This document shows, piece by piece, positions 38,964 to 53,032 of a stretch of 64,000 bases of DNA. Origin of the DNA: Wuchereria bancrofti (taxonomy: Eukaryota; Nematoda; Chromadorea; Rhabditida; Onchocercidae); the NCBI GenBank assembly GCA_005281725.1, contig SSBO01000001.1, positions 7,238,399 to 7,302,398 of the forward strand. The letters are read 5' to 3'. The translations under genes and the position numbers were made by a program. Position 1 is the first letter of the stretch; each line of letters opens with the position of its first letter. The notes under the pieces are model-generated. The model saw nothing but the letters and a program-made list of their open reading frames with translations. It made no database searches and had not been told where the DNA came from.

Positions 38964-41900
38964 TCATTCATTATTCATACTGCTCTCATTGTTCGGCAAA
39001 TATTCAAACGAACTATTTCGACGGGAACTTTCGCTCAGTTCATCCATACTTGTTCTCCTGCAAATAGTTCCAAATTTACACCTCTACAAAGTGAGATATA
39101 TTGAAACTGCAGCTTATATGTTATTTAAAGAATTAAGTAAAAGTCCCTTAATTTTCCGTTGGTCATATAATCTTACTCAATTTTTGTTAGAAACTGAGCC
39201 TTTAAAATTTCTTTCAAAATTCAAATTTAACATAACCTCGAATAGAAGAATTCAACATCACTTTCTTCCAAAGCATTTCTCTGCGCCTCTTTCTGAACAT
39301 TAGCTCTTACTGCGGCTTCCATTAACTTCTCATAATCATCACTTACTAAACCGCAACCCTATAAAAATCATCATAAATACATCGATTTCTTACAAAAACA
39401 GTTTAATTCTTAAATCATAAAATGAAAATCATAAGTGATGGAAAATAATATGTGAAGAAATGTGAAATAAACCAAGATCCATGGATATTCCAGGATTTGC
39501 AAAGCCGAAAATCGTTCTTCAACATCCAGCTGCAATAATCCCTGTATAAGGCCTTTGGCGGAATACGAAATTTTGTCCCAAATAGGTGGCGGAAATGAGA
39601 AACGTCCACTTAAAATTTGTTCAAATAGCTGTTCCTGACTACCACTAGCACTGAAAAAATTAACTCTTAGTAGTTATAATTTAGATGAATTTCTAAACAA
39701 AAAAAGTAGATAAATAAACTACTGCATTTGTCAAACGATTAGTTTAAAATTTAACATATTTGCAGAAATTTGCATTTAAATTAGAAACATAATGCACCGG
39801 CTATTACACCATATTTTTAGCTGCATATAAGTGAAAAAAAAAATACATTAATCCCGTCTGTAATACTTTCACGTTGAAATTTCACAACTTGCCTTTGGAA
39901 AGGTGGAAAACCACACAAAAGCACATAAAGGATGACGCCTGCCGCCCATAGATCAACCTTATATTCGTATCCAAGTTCTGCAAGGACCTGAAAATAAATG
40001 ATACTTAACAACCGCTGTCGAAAAGAATTTCGGCGTCTCAAAAATCAAACAAAGAAACTTCCTTTCCTAATTTATTCCGTTTCTTACCTAACATGAAGCA
40101 TATCAAAACGAAAGGATAATTTTACTTCAGGTGCGACGTAGGTTGGTGTGCCACAGATCACTCTCAATGGCTCATCAGCCATTTCCACAGCCAAACCAAA
40201 ATCGGCCAACTTTAATCGCAGATCACCCGTGAATGGACAAGTATAAACCTTGAAAAATTTCGGAAACCTAGACATAAAAAAGGAGGAGAAAAATAAATCT
40301 TTGAAGACTTCCGGATCAGTTGATTTACATCTTCCAAAAAAAAAATCAATTAATCTGATTTTAGAAATAATAAATTCTCAATAGTAGAAATTTTTTTTCT
40401 TTTCATTTGTTTAACAAAAGCGCAACCGGTCGATTCAGTTTGCAGTAACAATTCACTTAAACTAGTAACAAGAAAAGAATACGTTTTCAACTTACCAGCA
40501 AATTTTCCGGCTTAACATCACGATGAACTATATTTAAATTATGCAAATAATCAAGCGCTGATGCCAAACAATTTAAAAGACCTGCAGCACATCGTTCAGT
40601 GACATGACGTACCTGACAAAGATATTCAAACAAATCGCCACCCTGAAAGTTTATCTCACGATGTTACGTTAGAAATACGTCAGAAATAAAACACTTCTAA
40701 TTTCCATAAAACAGGACTACGAATTAAATGAAATTAACCCGTATGGACCCGCAGAAATAATGCGTCTTCCAGGTTTTTTGCAGACTGTTATCAGATCATA
40801 ATAAATAATAGTGAAAGATGTATCATTACTCAACTATCATATGCTTATCACTTAACAATCAATGCATCTCTGTTTGACGAATCCAACTTACCTGAACAAA
40901 TCGTTGAAGAATTGGGTTTAGAGAAAGGGAAGAAAGAGAAAAAAATAGTAATTACCGTAATAAGCTCCAAAGACAAGTAAAATGATCCTTCAAATTCCCA
41001 ACAATCGTACATCTGTACGATAAACTCGTGTGAAATCCTTCGCATTATGGCAATTTCTGACCTAATCAACTCTTCCTTCCCGATAACATTTTCATAGCTA
41101 ATTACTTTCAGTGCTTTTCTCTCTCGAGTTTTCCTAGAAAATACGAGGGAATAGGAGTGAAAGATGTGAAATGTGTAAAGACTACAATCATAAAAATACA
41201 AGAAATGATATGTAGAAAATCTGTAATCTTTTTTGCATGAAACAAAAATAGAAAACTGGAAAGTTGTATAAAGAAAAAATTTTTGGAATAAGAAAGTATA
41301 TCTAATTAGCAAGGCTAATTTCCATTTCAGCAAAAAAAAAAATTCTTTTTTTTAATAAATTTCTATAGCAACAAGTAAAAGTACTCAGCATAATAAAACG
41401 ATTAAAAAAGAAGTTGCATAAGATGAACAGAGTGAGAAGCAAAATTCATACTTGCACATTGTTTCATAAACTAAAGCTGTATTACCATCACCAATTAATC
41501 GAACCAAGTGTATCACGCTATCAAGAAGTAAAGGAAGATGCCGGCCTGCAACTAACGAAATTAACTACACCATAAAATACCATATTTCGGAAAGTATTAA
41601 GCATACTCATTTGCGAGTCAGGGACCACACTTCCAGCACGATCTTCTCGTAATGTTTCATTTCTTGCTGGCATTCTTCTTCGAGGTGGTTTACCACGGGG
41701 TGTACGTGATCGCAAACTGTAAAGCCTTTTTGATTCTGAAAAAAAAATGTCGTAAAATTGAACTGGTAGACAGAATTTTCATATTTTATTTTTTGGAGAA
41801 ATTAACCATTTTGGCGCAAATATTTTTACAAATAGTTATGGACGAAAACATTGATTATACCAAGTGTATTACGCTATCAAGTAAAGATGTGTCTCATAAA

Positions 41901-44900
41901 AAGATGTAACCAAAAATCACCTTCCGAAACAACATAGAAATCATCAACACTCATTTTTTCCTTTCCATATGCAATAAACACATCATCTTCACCGAAAAAG
42001 TCTGCCAAACAAGTAACCTAAATATGTCGTTATTGGGTCACTAACCACTTTTAACAATGAAATTTTAGTAATTTAACCAAAACCTTGCTTCGTTTTCACT
42101 TTATATATCTATCTTAAAATTAAAGAATGCTATTTTTGCACTTTTTACCATTCTCTTATCCTGTATTACTTCCATAGATTGAACAGGAAGAGTGAATACA
42201 AATTACTAGAAGACAGAATATGATGTTCACTGATTCTAAATTATAACTCAAAATACAATATTTTCACATGAATCTAAGCATATAATAGACACCTGAAATA
42301 ATGAAACAAGTTGGAGTGATTAAAATAAAACCAAATTCGTTAGGATACTAACTTCTTTGCCATTAAGTGCATATAACTTTCGAACTGCGCCACTATCAAG
42401 CTTAACCACAGCTGTTATATCCTGGATCACCTATAAATAATACATTGCTCTGAATCACCCAAATTTCCACAAAAGCTTACCTCTGCAAATATCAAAATTT
42501 TTAACAAACTCATTCCAAAGAAAAAAAAAAACGAGAGAAAAAATAACAACTAACTTGAAGAAAAGACCTTGCCGTGCGTTTATTCAATAAATGACGCACA
42601 ACACGACGTGGTTTGACGCCATTTCTAATAATAGTGATAATTCTTGGATAAACAAAATCATTTGGTTCCTGAAATATTATGAGTACTCATGTTATAAAGT
42701 CCAACAAATATCTAAGAAAAACAAACCTGCTTCAAGGGTGAATTCACCATCAAAGGTGTTGGAGAAGAACCTGCCAGTGATATACGCCAAGTTGGTTCGC
42801 GAGCATTTTCGTAGTCAACCCGTTTGTATATCTCCGAACTGAAGCTGTTGAAATTGTAAAACACCACAAAAATGAGGATAAAAGAAGGAACTATTGAAAT
42901 AAAACACTACATTCTTTCATTTTGATTTTCGAAAATTCGAAAGCTACGATAGTTCGTCAATAAGAAGAGAAATGGCTACACAGTTTTCCTTGCCGATTAA
43001 AAAATACCTACTGTTTCTGGATTACTTACCTTGAACAAACATAACCTTCGCCATCTTCAAACTCTTCTAATGAAGATAACTTATGGGAACCATCGAGAGA
43101 GAAGATATATCGAACACCGTGCGGCAAATTGACAGCATCAGTTAGTGTTCTCGTCAGGTCACCAAGAAGGGCTTGGAAGGATCGTACTCGTTCCACCGAT
43201 ATTGCGTACCACATACCCTATAAACGTTAAAAGTGAAACTACTTCAAATAAAAAGATAAATAAGATTAAAGTTTTTGATTTATAAGGGGTCAAAAAATTT
43301 TCTAAATTTCTTTTTTCTCCTTACCTTATTATTATCAAGAAAACTACTTGCACTTATTCCGTAGTTCAGCATCAATTAATAGTATAAGGCAGACCTCAGC
43401 CATTAGATTTCTTTCTACAAACTTGTTCAATAACGAATCAGATGTGGTTGCGCTAATAATTATCACCATAAGGATAAATAAATTACCTTGAAATACTGAT
43501 CACCATTTCGATAAAACCGAACACGTTTGGCTTTATTACCAGGAAAGCAACGGAAGGGCACTGGTGTCCCCGGATTGTGTGAAATGGTGGAGACAGGTTG
43601 TTGCCTGATAGATGTAGCAGAAGAAGGAACATCCGATGCTGAGGTACCTCCAAAAAACCATCATTTTTTAATCCTTCGTATTTTTTATCAGTCATTTTTT
43701 AATAGATGAATTCCGAAAACAGCTTAAATTTCGTACTTATTTTCGAGGTTACTTTCAAAATTTCCAATACTTTGATAAATAAGACCGTATACAAAAAAAT
43801 TCGGAAATCCACCGCTTAGAACATTCAATCTCCATCATAATAAAATTAATTTGTTTAAAAGTTTACTGATAATAAAGCAAAATAGGTGCAGCTGGTTGCA
43901 CCTTCCTGCAATCATAGTCCAACAAAATTCATAAAACATAAAATTGCATCAGTATAAAAAGAAAAAGGAAAAAATATGATTCAATAATAGAAAAACAAAC
44001 AGTTTAAGGTCAAGAATTTCGCAGGAGAACTTTAAGTTGTTTTTTTAATAACAGAAAAATAATTCAAACACTGGGTTTACTTGTCTACCTCTAAATGTTT
44101 CAATATTCAGCTTTTCTTGTTGGAGAGAAACTTTACATTGAAAGATATAAAAACTAATTCTTTAGAGGACTATTGCTAAGCTTTTTTTCTTTGATTTTTT
44201 TTAGAAGTCTAATCAGTCACCTCGAAAAAACTAAGAATCAAGAACAAAATAGTTTTAAACAATAATTTTTTGAGAAGAAAAACAGTGAAGTAACGGGAAA
44301 GAAGAACAAACAAGTGAATTATAAGTTTCTTATAAAAACTTTTTGAGATTTAAATTTAAAACATATTTTTGTAGCTTTAAATTTACAGTGAAAATTTAAA
44401 CGGCATCATATTCTCACTTTCACTGGATGTGAATTTAAACAAGAAAAAAAAATATTAAAAAACATACTGGCTGTCATATCTGTTGCAGAAATGGTAGCGG
44501 TTCCACTGCTGCGAGATATATCACATTGTGATTGCTCCATAGCGGTGGTATCGTTAATGGATGTTGGTGAATCTTGTGATTCTGATTGTGTTGATTCAAA
44601 TGCTGTTATTGAAGTTGTGCTATCACTGCTACTTGTGCAACCATTCAATGGTGCATCGTACGCCAAATTCTACAGAAATGTAGACGTATGTACAATGATT
44701 ACAGGAACTTTTAAATGATTCCTGATGATATTCCCACCAATTTGTGATCTAATATATTTGAACCGCTTTTTGATCTATGACGGTACTCGTTTCCCGATTT
44801 GTAAGCTCATGTTTTCATTACTGTTAAATTATTATTTGTTCAGTATGTCTTACGTTTCTTTACTTTTTTTCCTATACTGTACACGAATATGCAAACAAGT

Positions 44901-45420
44901 GATTTACGTTATGATTCGTTTTTCTTCCTTTCTCCCATCAAATAACAGCCACTAATTAGAGACTTGTTTACTGGTGATTTATTTTATATCTAAGTTTAAT
45001 GGTTTAAATGCATGCGTTGATGTAGGCTCAAATCTAGGATCAGTTTCAAACGATGCAACCTTTACGATTTGAACATGATTCATAAAAATTATTTTTCCAT
45101 TTGACTGGTTTTTGAACATTTTCCAGTAACAGCAAACGACAATCCCAGTTTTTGAAGGACGGAAACTGGGATTGGGAATGGAGAGAATTTGAGAATAGTG
45201 AGATTGAAGGTCTGCAATACTTAAATGGGATGAAAATGTTACATGGTTGTGAAAAGAAAAAACTTTTACATGATACCCGTCTGATTGGTGGATTGCTTCG
45301 TGAACTATGCGGAACGGCATGCAAGCTTTCCAAGGCCCTCGTTTCGTGACGTCGACGAGTGGAAAGTCGTGGTAGAGTACTTCGTTGTGACATAACCTTG
45401 CTCATGACTACATTTGGCAT
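38964..45420 (-). CDS. zyg-8: Doublecortin-like kinase ZYG-8 (two DCX domains plus Ser/Thr kinase)
   Basis: Microtubule-binding kinase; in C. elegans ZYG-8 supports spindle positioning by promoting microtubule assembly. Exons (minus): 45420-45277, 44669-44468, 43647-43487, 43217-43030 (these two give DCX1: [10 protein letters not shown] ... [13 protein letters not shown]), 42843-42729, about 42667-42556, 42429-42352 and 42019-41920 (DCX2: [12 protein letters not shown] ... [12 protein letters not shown]), about 41738-41586 (basic linker), about 41520-41450 (glycine loop IGDGNTALV), about 41135-40958 (lysine in KALKVI), about 40643-40499 ([10 protein letters not shown]), about 40250-40125 (LADFGLA, APE), about 39989-39893, about 39652-39480, 39362-39237 and 39057-38964. 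All kinase catalytic motifs are present. The start ATG at 45420 follows an acceptor-like TTTTTTCAG by about 25 nt, suggesting a spliced leader or 5' UTR exon. The C-terminal exon is my proposal; without it the protein would end in SRLC at 39227. Confidence 0.88.
45140..45174. repeat. Perfect 12-bp inverted repeat in zyg-8 intron 1
   Basis: Arms CAATCCCAGTTT (45140-45151) and AAACTGGGATTG (45163-45174) around an 11-nt loop. It lies just 3' of the zyg-8 first coding exon (45420-45277) on the minus strand. Confidence 0.92.
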
Positions 45421-45615
45421 TCGTATATCTTTGCAGAAAATGATCTGAAAAAAAAAATGAAAGGAAATGAAACGAAGAAAGTTACGATATATATAAGTTT
45501 GGTTCGTAAGAGAAATAAAGCGGGATTCACTGAACGAACGCAACCCGATGCAACAAGATATCGTATGATAGAATCTAATTTGTAAAATACAAAAACAAGT
45601 TCACTGTTAAAAAAG

Positions 45616-45643
45616 GAACAAAAGAATTTTTATTCTTTTGTTC
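45616..45643. repeat. Perfect 12-bp inverted repeat, 4-nt loop
   Basis: GAACAAAAGAAT (45616-45627) and ATTCTTTTGTTC (45632-45643), about 200 bp upstream of the zyg-8 start codon. It is followed by two copies of AATTTAAATTC. Confidence 0.92.
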
Positions 45644-48600
45644 TTTTATAATTTAAATTCAATTTAAATTCAATAATTATGTTTCATACGGCATTTTAAA
45701 CTACAAATAAGGTGTGAAATTTTCTGAAATTACTTTAATAAGATATGAATGATTTCCTGAAGAAAAATGAAAATATGAGAAAAAATAGAAATCAAATTTT
45801 ATGGAGGTAAAAACAAGCAAATTTCTTTAATGAACCAAAAATGCAATAATTATGGCATTTATAAAGCCTCTTTTTTCATTACTACCCAAGATAAATGAAA
45901 TTCACGATAACAAATTTTCCAATTTCATCAGTTACCCTCCGCCGTGATTATGATATTTATAAGCACCAATTTTGACTCGGTTAGCAAAGAGGAAGATAAA
46001 GATATTCCCTTTTCAATACTACCTGGAAAAAAAAATTCAAATCATATAAAAGAATATTTTTGCGTATTTCTGCATATATGCGCGATTTAAAAGAAAAAAA
46101 TTTCCCATTATGCATACATCTTCTTTCCAAAAAAAAAAATGCTCGATAAAAATTGACATATGGCTTCTTCTTTGTACGCTTTTCTTTTTTTTCCAATCAA
46201 TCAGTCAACCCCACAAGTGATAAGATAATGTTAGTGCCTAAATGGAATAAAATTAGAATAAAGTATAAAAGAAAAAAACGACATAAAACAAATAAAAAAT
46301 AATGAAATCATAAGTAATCGGAAGAAATCAATAAGTTCATATTTTGATATATGACAATATTTGGTAAAATAAACTTAAAAAACTTATAAAAAAAAAAATA
46401 TATGCGCCGAATGAAAAGAAATTAATTTAAGCAGTAAAAATAGAGAGAAACTATCACCAATCAAATTTTTGATCAAAACTTTTAATTTGAAAGTAAAAAC
46501 AGCAATAATATGTTTTAATTTAACAAATCTTGCATAATCTCTACCACTATTATACTGAAAATCGAGTCCGATTTCAATCTTCAATTCCAGTTTCTAGTGA
46601 ATTATAAAAAAGATTAAAATGATTGCATCATATTAGCTCATATCTTATTTTACTAATAATGTTTAACAAATAAACTGCTTTTCTTTATTCATTTCTACAA
46701 ACAATTACCATTTTACTGCATCCTTCAGCTTGCATCTTGCATGCTAATTCCATTTATATCCAACATCAAATCTATACGATGTATGAAAATAATCTGAATA
46801 AGGTATATATCAGGAGAAAAATACTGAAATTCAATAAACGTTTCCTTTTATCGTATGATACAAGCAAAATGTCAAACGAACTAATGACCTTCAATGCTGT
46901 ATTACAATGTCGGAAACATAATATAACCTAGTAGGCAGGAATAAAAAAAAGCATGAATGTATAAGATGAATGTTCAATGAATAACATTTTATCAGTGCAA
47001 ATTAAGCAGAAATTGTTTTTCTTAATAAAAAAAAATATAACTATGTTATAATTTTTACATATTTTTGTTAATATTAAAAAGTGAATGAAATTTGCTAAAA
47101 ATGAAAGAGAAATACTGTTGAGGATAACATCAGCGTTTTTGCTTTTTTTCTTTTTCTGACATAATTTACGAATATATTAAATAAAAATAAGTTTGATGTT
47201 TACAATGGTATTATATTTGCGAACTCATTTCCACGTTAGTTTACGTGAAAAAAAAACACACAAACCCACTTCGCAGAAATAACAATAATTTATACAAAAT
47301 TGTTAGAAGAAATGTACGGAAAAATATTGTCTGTTAATTTCTCCCACAGAACTACACAATTTTTCAGAATCGTTACGTTGCACAAATTGACACTTTTAAT
47401 AATGAATATTTGGAGGACAGAGGGTGAAGGAGAAACAGAGGAATGAGAAAGAAAAGAAGATAATACGAAAAGATTATGTCAAATAAAGTGTGCAGAGATG
47501 AAAACAAACGAAGAGAAACAGTTTAGAAATATGTTGAAAATAAAAAAGTAAGAAAAGAACAAAATGAATAGATAGTGATGAGTGACGAGATGAAATAGGT
47601 TGTAAAAATTTAACGCAGCCTAGTAATGATACATTATTATTGTAGATATTCATATTGTGAATTGTTAAAATTTAGTCAATTGATTTCTTAATTTTAGTGT
47701 AGTATTTGCAGAAAAATTTATTTTATCTTCCATATAAACAATTATTTAGAAATTTCGAGTGAAAAATTGATCACAGTGTGAAATTTATTTTTCCTTTTAA
47801 ATAAATTGCAAAATTAATTATCAAAATTGTTGAACAGAAAAAGTAAGCAAGGATAAGATGATACGATGCGGAATTCCTTCAAAAATCTGAAAAAGACGAA
47901 AAAAAGCTTTAGAAATAGATGCAATCCATCAGGTGATAATGAGAAACAAATAATTTTATATGAGAGAAGAAAAAAAAGTAAATCCACTTTCAATATTTTG
48001 TATCTGAGAATAAAGAAAGAGCTTTTCATTCATTGAAATGTTAGATTAAATAAAAGCAAAGTGAATGAGGGATGATCAAGAGAGAAAGGCTTTAGTTTTT
48101 TTTTTCGAAAAGATTTATTTTTATAACTTTGTCAATTTTCCCATCGTTTTTTCCCCTTTTTTGTTTTCATTTTAATGAGAAACAAACAATTTTGCCTTTT
48201 CTTTTATTTTGAAGCGTTCATAACTTTTTTTTTGTTTTTATGTGATAAGACAAAAATTGATAGGAAGTAACAATGCTCCTTTCTTTTTCTCTCTCTTTGT
48301 CTCTCTCTCCCTCTCTTTGCGATGGATATCTATTGTATGCGAAGAGCTCCAACTAGCTTGATTTAATTAGTTTAGTCTTAATTCATAATTCATTAATCAA
48401 TTTGATGTTAAGAGAAATGATAATTTAAAAAGATGAAAGTAACCGTCATGCAATCTTTCCTGAGTTTATCTTTTAAAAGTTATACTGATATAACTATTTC
48501 GAAATGATTTTCGTGATAACAATAGGAAGAAATGAAATACTTCATACTTCATTAAATTCATTCTTCTAAGTAAATAAAATCGAAATGGACAGAAAGAAAA

Positions 48601-50262
48601 ACTTAATCCTTCAAATAACGTATTGATGATTCATAAAGGAGCCGAATTGTCACGCGTCATCGATGCACCGATGTAATACGTTTTTTCTATTGTGCTAAAC
48701 ATTGTAAGCAATATGAATTGAATGAGCAAGTATATGTAAAATGTACATTTCAAATTGTTATAAATTAAAGGTTGGTTATGAAATAATAAGCTCACTTAAA
48801 ATATTGATATTTTAAAAGTAGGAAAATTTTAGATAAAATAAATACAATAATCATAAAAACGTTTTCTAAAAAAAATGTCATTTATTCATTATAAAAAGAA
48901 AATAACTTGAAAATTAAACATATTATCAGTATCATATGTGTTCCACATAGCATTGTTTATAAAACAAAATAATTTTTTTTTTTTTCAATAATTTCCTCTT
49001 TTACAAATATTTCAAATGAAACGCTTATTTGAGGAAATATTTTGTCAATTTCTTTTGTTATATACGGTTATTTATTTAATTTAGGAACGAAGAAGATAAA
49101 AGATATGACGAATGAATGTGGCGCAAATTGTTGTAATTATATCATTTGTGAAAGAATGCAATATTAATAAGTTAAAAACAAAAAAAAAAAGAAATAAGAT
49201 GTATGTTAGTCGCAATATCAGAATTATGAAAGAATGAAAATGAAGGAAGGATTGACTAGCACGTATCGGATGTTTGTTTGTCAATTTAAAAAAAAAAAGC
49301 CAACTGGAGAAAGAGAGAGAGAGAAGGAGAAAGAGAGAAAGGGAGAGGAGAGAACTGATGTTGTAAAAAGGAATGAAGAGCAAAAATGAATGAACCTCCA
49401 TAATTTTCCACTGAATGACAATTGCGCTACGACAAATAGTTGGTATTGGAAAAGTTCGCTGAATAATTTTACATTTCTGCAATTATTACGATAACTACTG
49501 TAACAATCTATTACCATTATTATTACAGTATCAAATTCATACTTTAATTTTACATTTTTTTTTCATTCTTTTTTCACTGAAAATATGTCTGAGATATTAA
49601 CTCTTCCTAAAATGTCGATAGTGTTATCAATGCTAATGATAATATTTTCACGTGATGAAGTGATGAATAGAAGATATTGGCTGCTTTATATTTCAATCTT
49701 ATAAGCCAAGTAATGAGAGCCAAATCACACATACTAATACTTAAATCAAAAAGAAATAATATTAAAAACCAGGAGAGGAATAATATTAAAAGCCAAAAGA
49801 GTAATTTCAAGAATGAATTTCTTCTTTTAAAACATCTATTCATTTGTAATATGTTTGTTATCTGTTTCAATTTTGATTACCTATAATAATTTAAACAAAA
49901 TTCATATTTTAAACGATACTTAATAATGGTGATTTATTTTAGTAATTAGAGGAAAAGCATAATCAACGACTAATTAGTGATAAGTGACGCTATTACTTGC
50001 AAATATTACTAATTTTATCATAAATGTGTATAGAAATGCTAACTTAAATTTAACAAATAATCTACCAGTAAATGAAACTCAACGTTCGAGCCAAAAGTGA
50101 AATTCATTAAGTTAGAGCTAGAAATTAAGATAAGATCTTACTACTATTTACTGTAATAAATGCTTAGCAACAACTATGCACTACTACCAAATATAAATTT
50201 ACAAAAAATAAAACACTTGAAAGGACCAAAAAAAAGCTTCGAAAGGATGAAAATTTGCACTT

Positions 50263-50354
50263 CACACACACACACACACATACACACATATACATACACA
50301 AATACACACACACACATACACGTACATACACACAAATACATACACGTACACACA
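50263..50354 (+). repeat. CA/CATA microsatellite
   Basis: Roughly 90 bp of CA dinucleotides with TACA and CGTA interruptions. The Thr/His frame (+) and Val/Cys frame (-) over it are repeat translations. Confidence 0.95.
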
Positions 50355-50510
50355 GCTGAAAGAAATGAACTCATTAGTGATATGATAAATACTAAATGCA
50401 TCATAATGAAACTGGAAAAGTAATATTTTTCGCTTATCATATGTATTTTTGGAACTGATAAAAACTTTTCGCTTACCTTGATCGACTAATATCATAGGAA
50501 CTTATTATCA

Positions 50511-50606
50511 TAGCTAATATCAGCGTCTAATTACCAAAACTGATATCAGTATAATTATCACAACGGATATCAGTAGATAATCACAGCCAATATCAATATC
50601 TAATCA
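50511..50606 (+). repeat. About 25-bp degenerate minisatellite
   Basis: Four to five units sharing a core of GATATCAG or AATATCAG followed by an AATTA/AATCA segment and AC, at about 50511, 50536, 50561 and 50584. Confidence 0.75.
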
Positions 50607-51020
50607 GCATATTAGCTATCTGCTTTTTTCTCCTACCTTCACCTTTGGCTTATCTGATAATCATTATAGCTTAATCACAACTAAGTTAAGAAATGAATGC
50701 TTTTCATAAGTGGTAAGAAAGAAAAAAGGAAAACCTACCTTGATGCACAATAAAACAACAACAAAAAAGGAATAAGTGAAGAAAATGCCATCTGAAAGAA
50801 AATTGGGACAATCAAAAAAAGAGTCTAAAATGGAAGCGTAATTGTTTGGAAAAGAGATGACAAAAATGAACAGAAAGGATTGAATTATAAAAAAGACTTG
50901 AAGGATTGTAATGGCCGTTATCAATCAGAAATGAGTGTTTACTGTTCTTGTCTAAGTTATGTTGCGGGGAGCAATGACCGCATTATTCCGAATGAATGCC
51001 ATCGTTGAAAACTCGAATCA

Positions 51021-51530
51021 ATGATGGAGATGATGATGATGATGATGATGATAAGTGATGATGATAATGATGATGATTGGTGATGATGAAGATTGATGAT
51101 GATTGATGATGATGGCGAATGATGATGATGATAAATGATGATGATGATGGTGGTGATTATGATGATGATGATGATGAATGATGATGATAATTGATGATGA
51201 TGATGAATGATGATGATAATTGATGATGATGATGAGTGATGATGATGATTATGATGATGATGACGGATGATGATGATGAATGGTGATGATGGTGATGATG
51301 ATGATGATGATTGATGATTGATGATGATGATTGATGATGATGATTGATGATGATGATGGATGATGATGATGGATGATGATGATTGATGATGATAACAATG
51401 ATGGTGATAATGGAGATAATGGTGACAATGATGATAGCGGTAATGATGATTATGGTAGTGATTACCACGGCGGTGGCGATCATGATGATGACAATGATAA
51501 TGATGATAATTATGATGATGAAGCTAGGAC
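51021..51530 (+). repeat. Long GAT/ATG triplet tract
   Basis: About 500 bp of GATGAT with regular interruptions (ATT, AAT, GGT). Within it a 26-bp segment beginning AATGATGATGATAATTG repeats exactly at about 51178 and 51204. The frame beyond the repeat (51373-51576, Asp/Asn-rich) follows from the triplets. Confidence 0.93.
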
Positions 51531-53032
51531 AAAAGTTTTCTATTACATAATTAATAAGAGATCAAACAAAATTTAATCAGTGAGTTGTTGTTTCTAGACA
51601 ATTTGAAATCTATTTAAAATTTATACATGATATATTTTAATTAATATATTTTAATTAGCTCAGTAAATTCAATTAATTTTTTGCAAGATATGATGATGTT
51701 TGGAACGAAAATCTTTGATTATTAAAAAAATCAAGCAAAATTTGATGAATGGATTCTTGTTTCTAAGCAATTTAAATTTATTTAAAGTTTAATTCTAGAT
51801 TTATAGTATTAGATTAATAGATCTATTTTATTCTGTTTGGTAAATTCAATTAATTTGTAGCAAGTATTTTGTTCTTATAATAATGAAAATTCACGGTAAT
51901 TTGAATTAGCACAAATTTATCAATTGTCATTACTTTAATGCCATCGTAGATAGATTGGAAAGTTAACACGAACCCCAAATCATATCAAATATTTTCAAAT
52001 AATTTATGAAAAATGTTCCATTATTAATATGGATTTCATAGGTAAGTAAGCAATACTTGCGACTTCTAGCAAATTGTAATTTGTGAAAAGAGAGGGGCTG
52101 AAAGAAAGAAATGATGAAATGTTTAACCTAATGCATTTTGTGACTTTTTAGAGCAATGATAATGATAATACAAAGAAGGACAATGGTGATGATAGCAGTC
52201 AGAAGGAAGGAAATGAACATTTAATGTAAATGAATAATGATAATGAACACTGTCGATTTTATATCACATCATAGCAAATGTTAATTGATATCTATTCGAG
52301 ATAACTTAATCAACACCACTTTTATTCATTATCTTCTGGCAAAGGTGCACAGTAGTATGTTTGGTTTAATTAAATGGACATAAAGCTGATAATTAAAACT
52401 TAGTAATCTAACAATTTCTCTTCAGTGAGAAGTAATCAGCATATTAGCAAACTATTTTCATATCAGTTGATCAATCCGAAAATTAAATGTTTATCATTTC
52501 TCAAGGACTAATATTTCAACTACAAATACAGAAATAAAATAAAACAAACACAATTTACATTCTGTTTTGTGCAACTGTCAAGCAACAAATTCATTAATTT
52601 TACAGCTAAAAATTTACCATTACATGACAGTATAAAATAGGATATGACACTGTCTAGATAATTATTAAAATATTAAGAAACAAGTCACAGTCGATTTAAA
52701 TATTGACTAAACAAATAATTTATACTTTCCCGAATTATCCGGATTGTCATAAAGTGGAAAATGTAGACGTAGCAAAATGAATAAAATGACACGATGATGT
52801 TTGATTAATTGAAAATGAAATAAAAGATGTAACACTGTAAACATTGGTAAATTTAAAGTTGACCTGCTCAGAAATATTTTCAGATTATAAAAAAAAAATT
52901 AACTGTCTAACAATTTTTCATTATGTAGACATATATCTCTATGGGAAGAAAAAGCTTTTAAAGAAAACTAAAAATAAACCGTTTTGTAGAAAAAGAAAGA
53001 AAAAAAAGGAATTGGTGATAGCATAAGATGGC

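Noticed and set aside
38830..39303. 157-codon plus-strand frame
   Set aside because: It is antisense to the last zyg-8 exons (39362-39237 and the proposed 39057-38964), has no ATG at its start, and reads as A/T-rich hydrophobic filler. The minus strand gives the better protein.
45046..45543. 165-codon minus-strand frame covering zyg-8 exon 1
   Set aside because: Only 45420-45277 is coding. After the CGG/GTATCATG donor the frame is intron; the next exon at 44669 joins in phase 0.
49081..49482. 133-codon minus-strand frame rich in Leu, Ser and Phe
   Set aside because: The frame comes mainly from the GAGA-rich purine tract at 49300-49355 and A-runs. It shows no recognisable motif and no splice context.
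51157..51483. Ile/His/Ser-rich frame
   Set aside because: Direct translation of the GAT triplet repeat.
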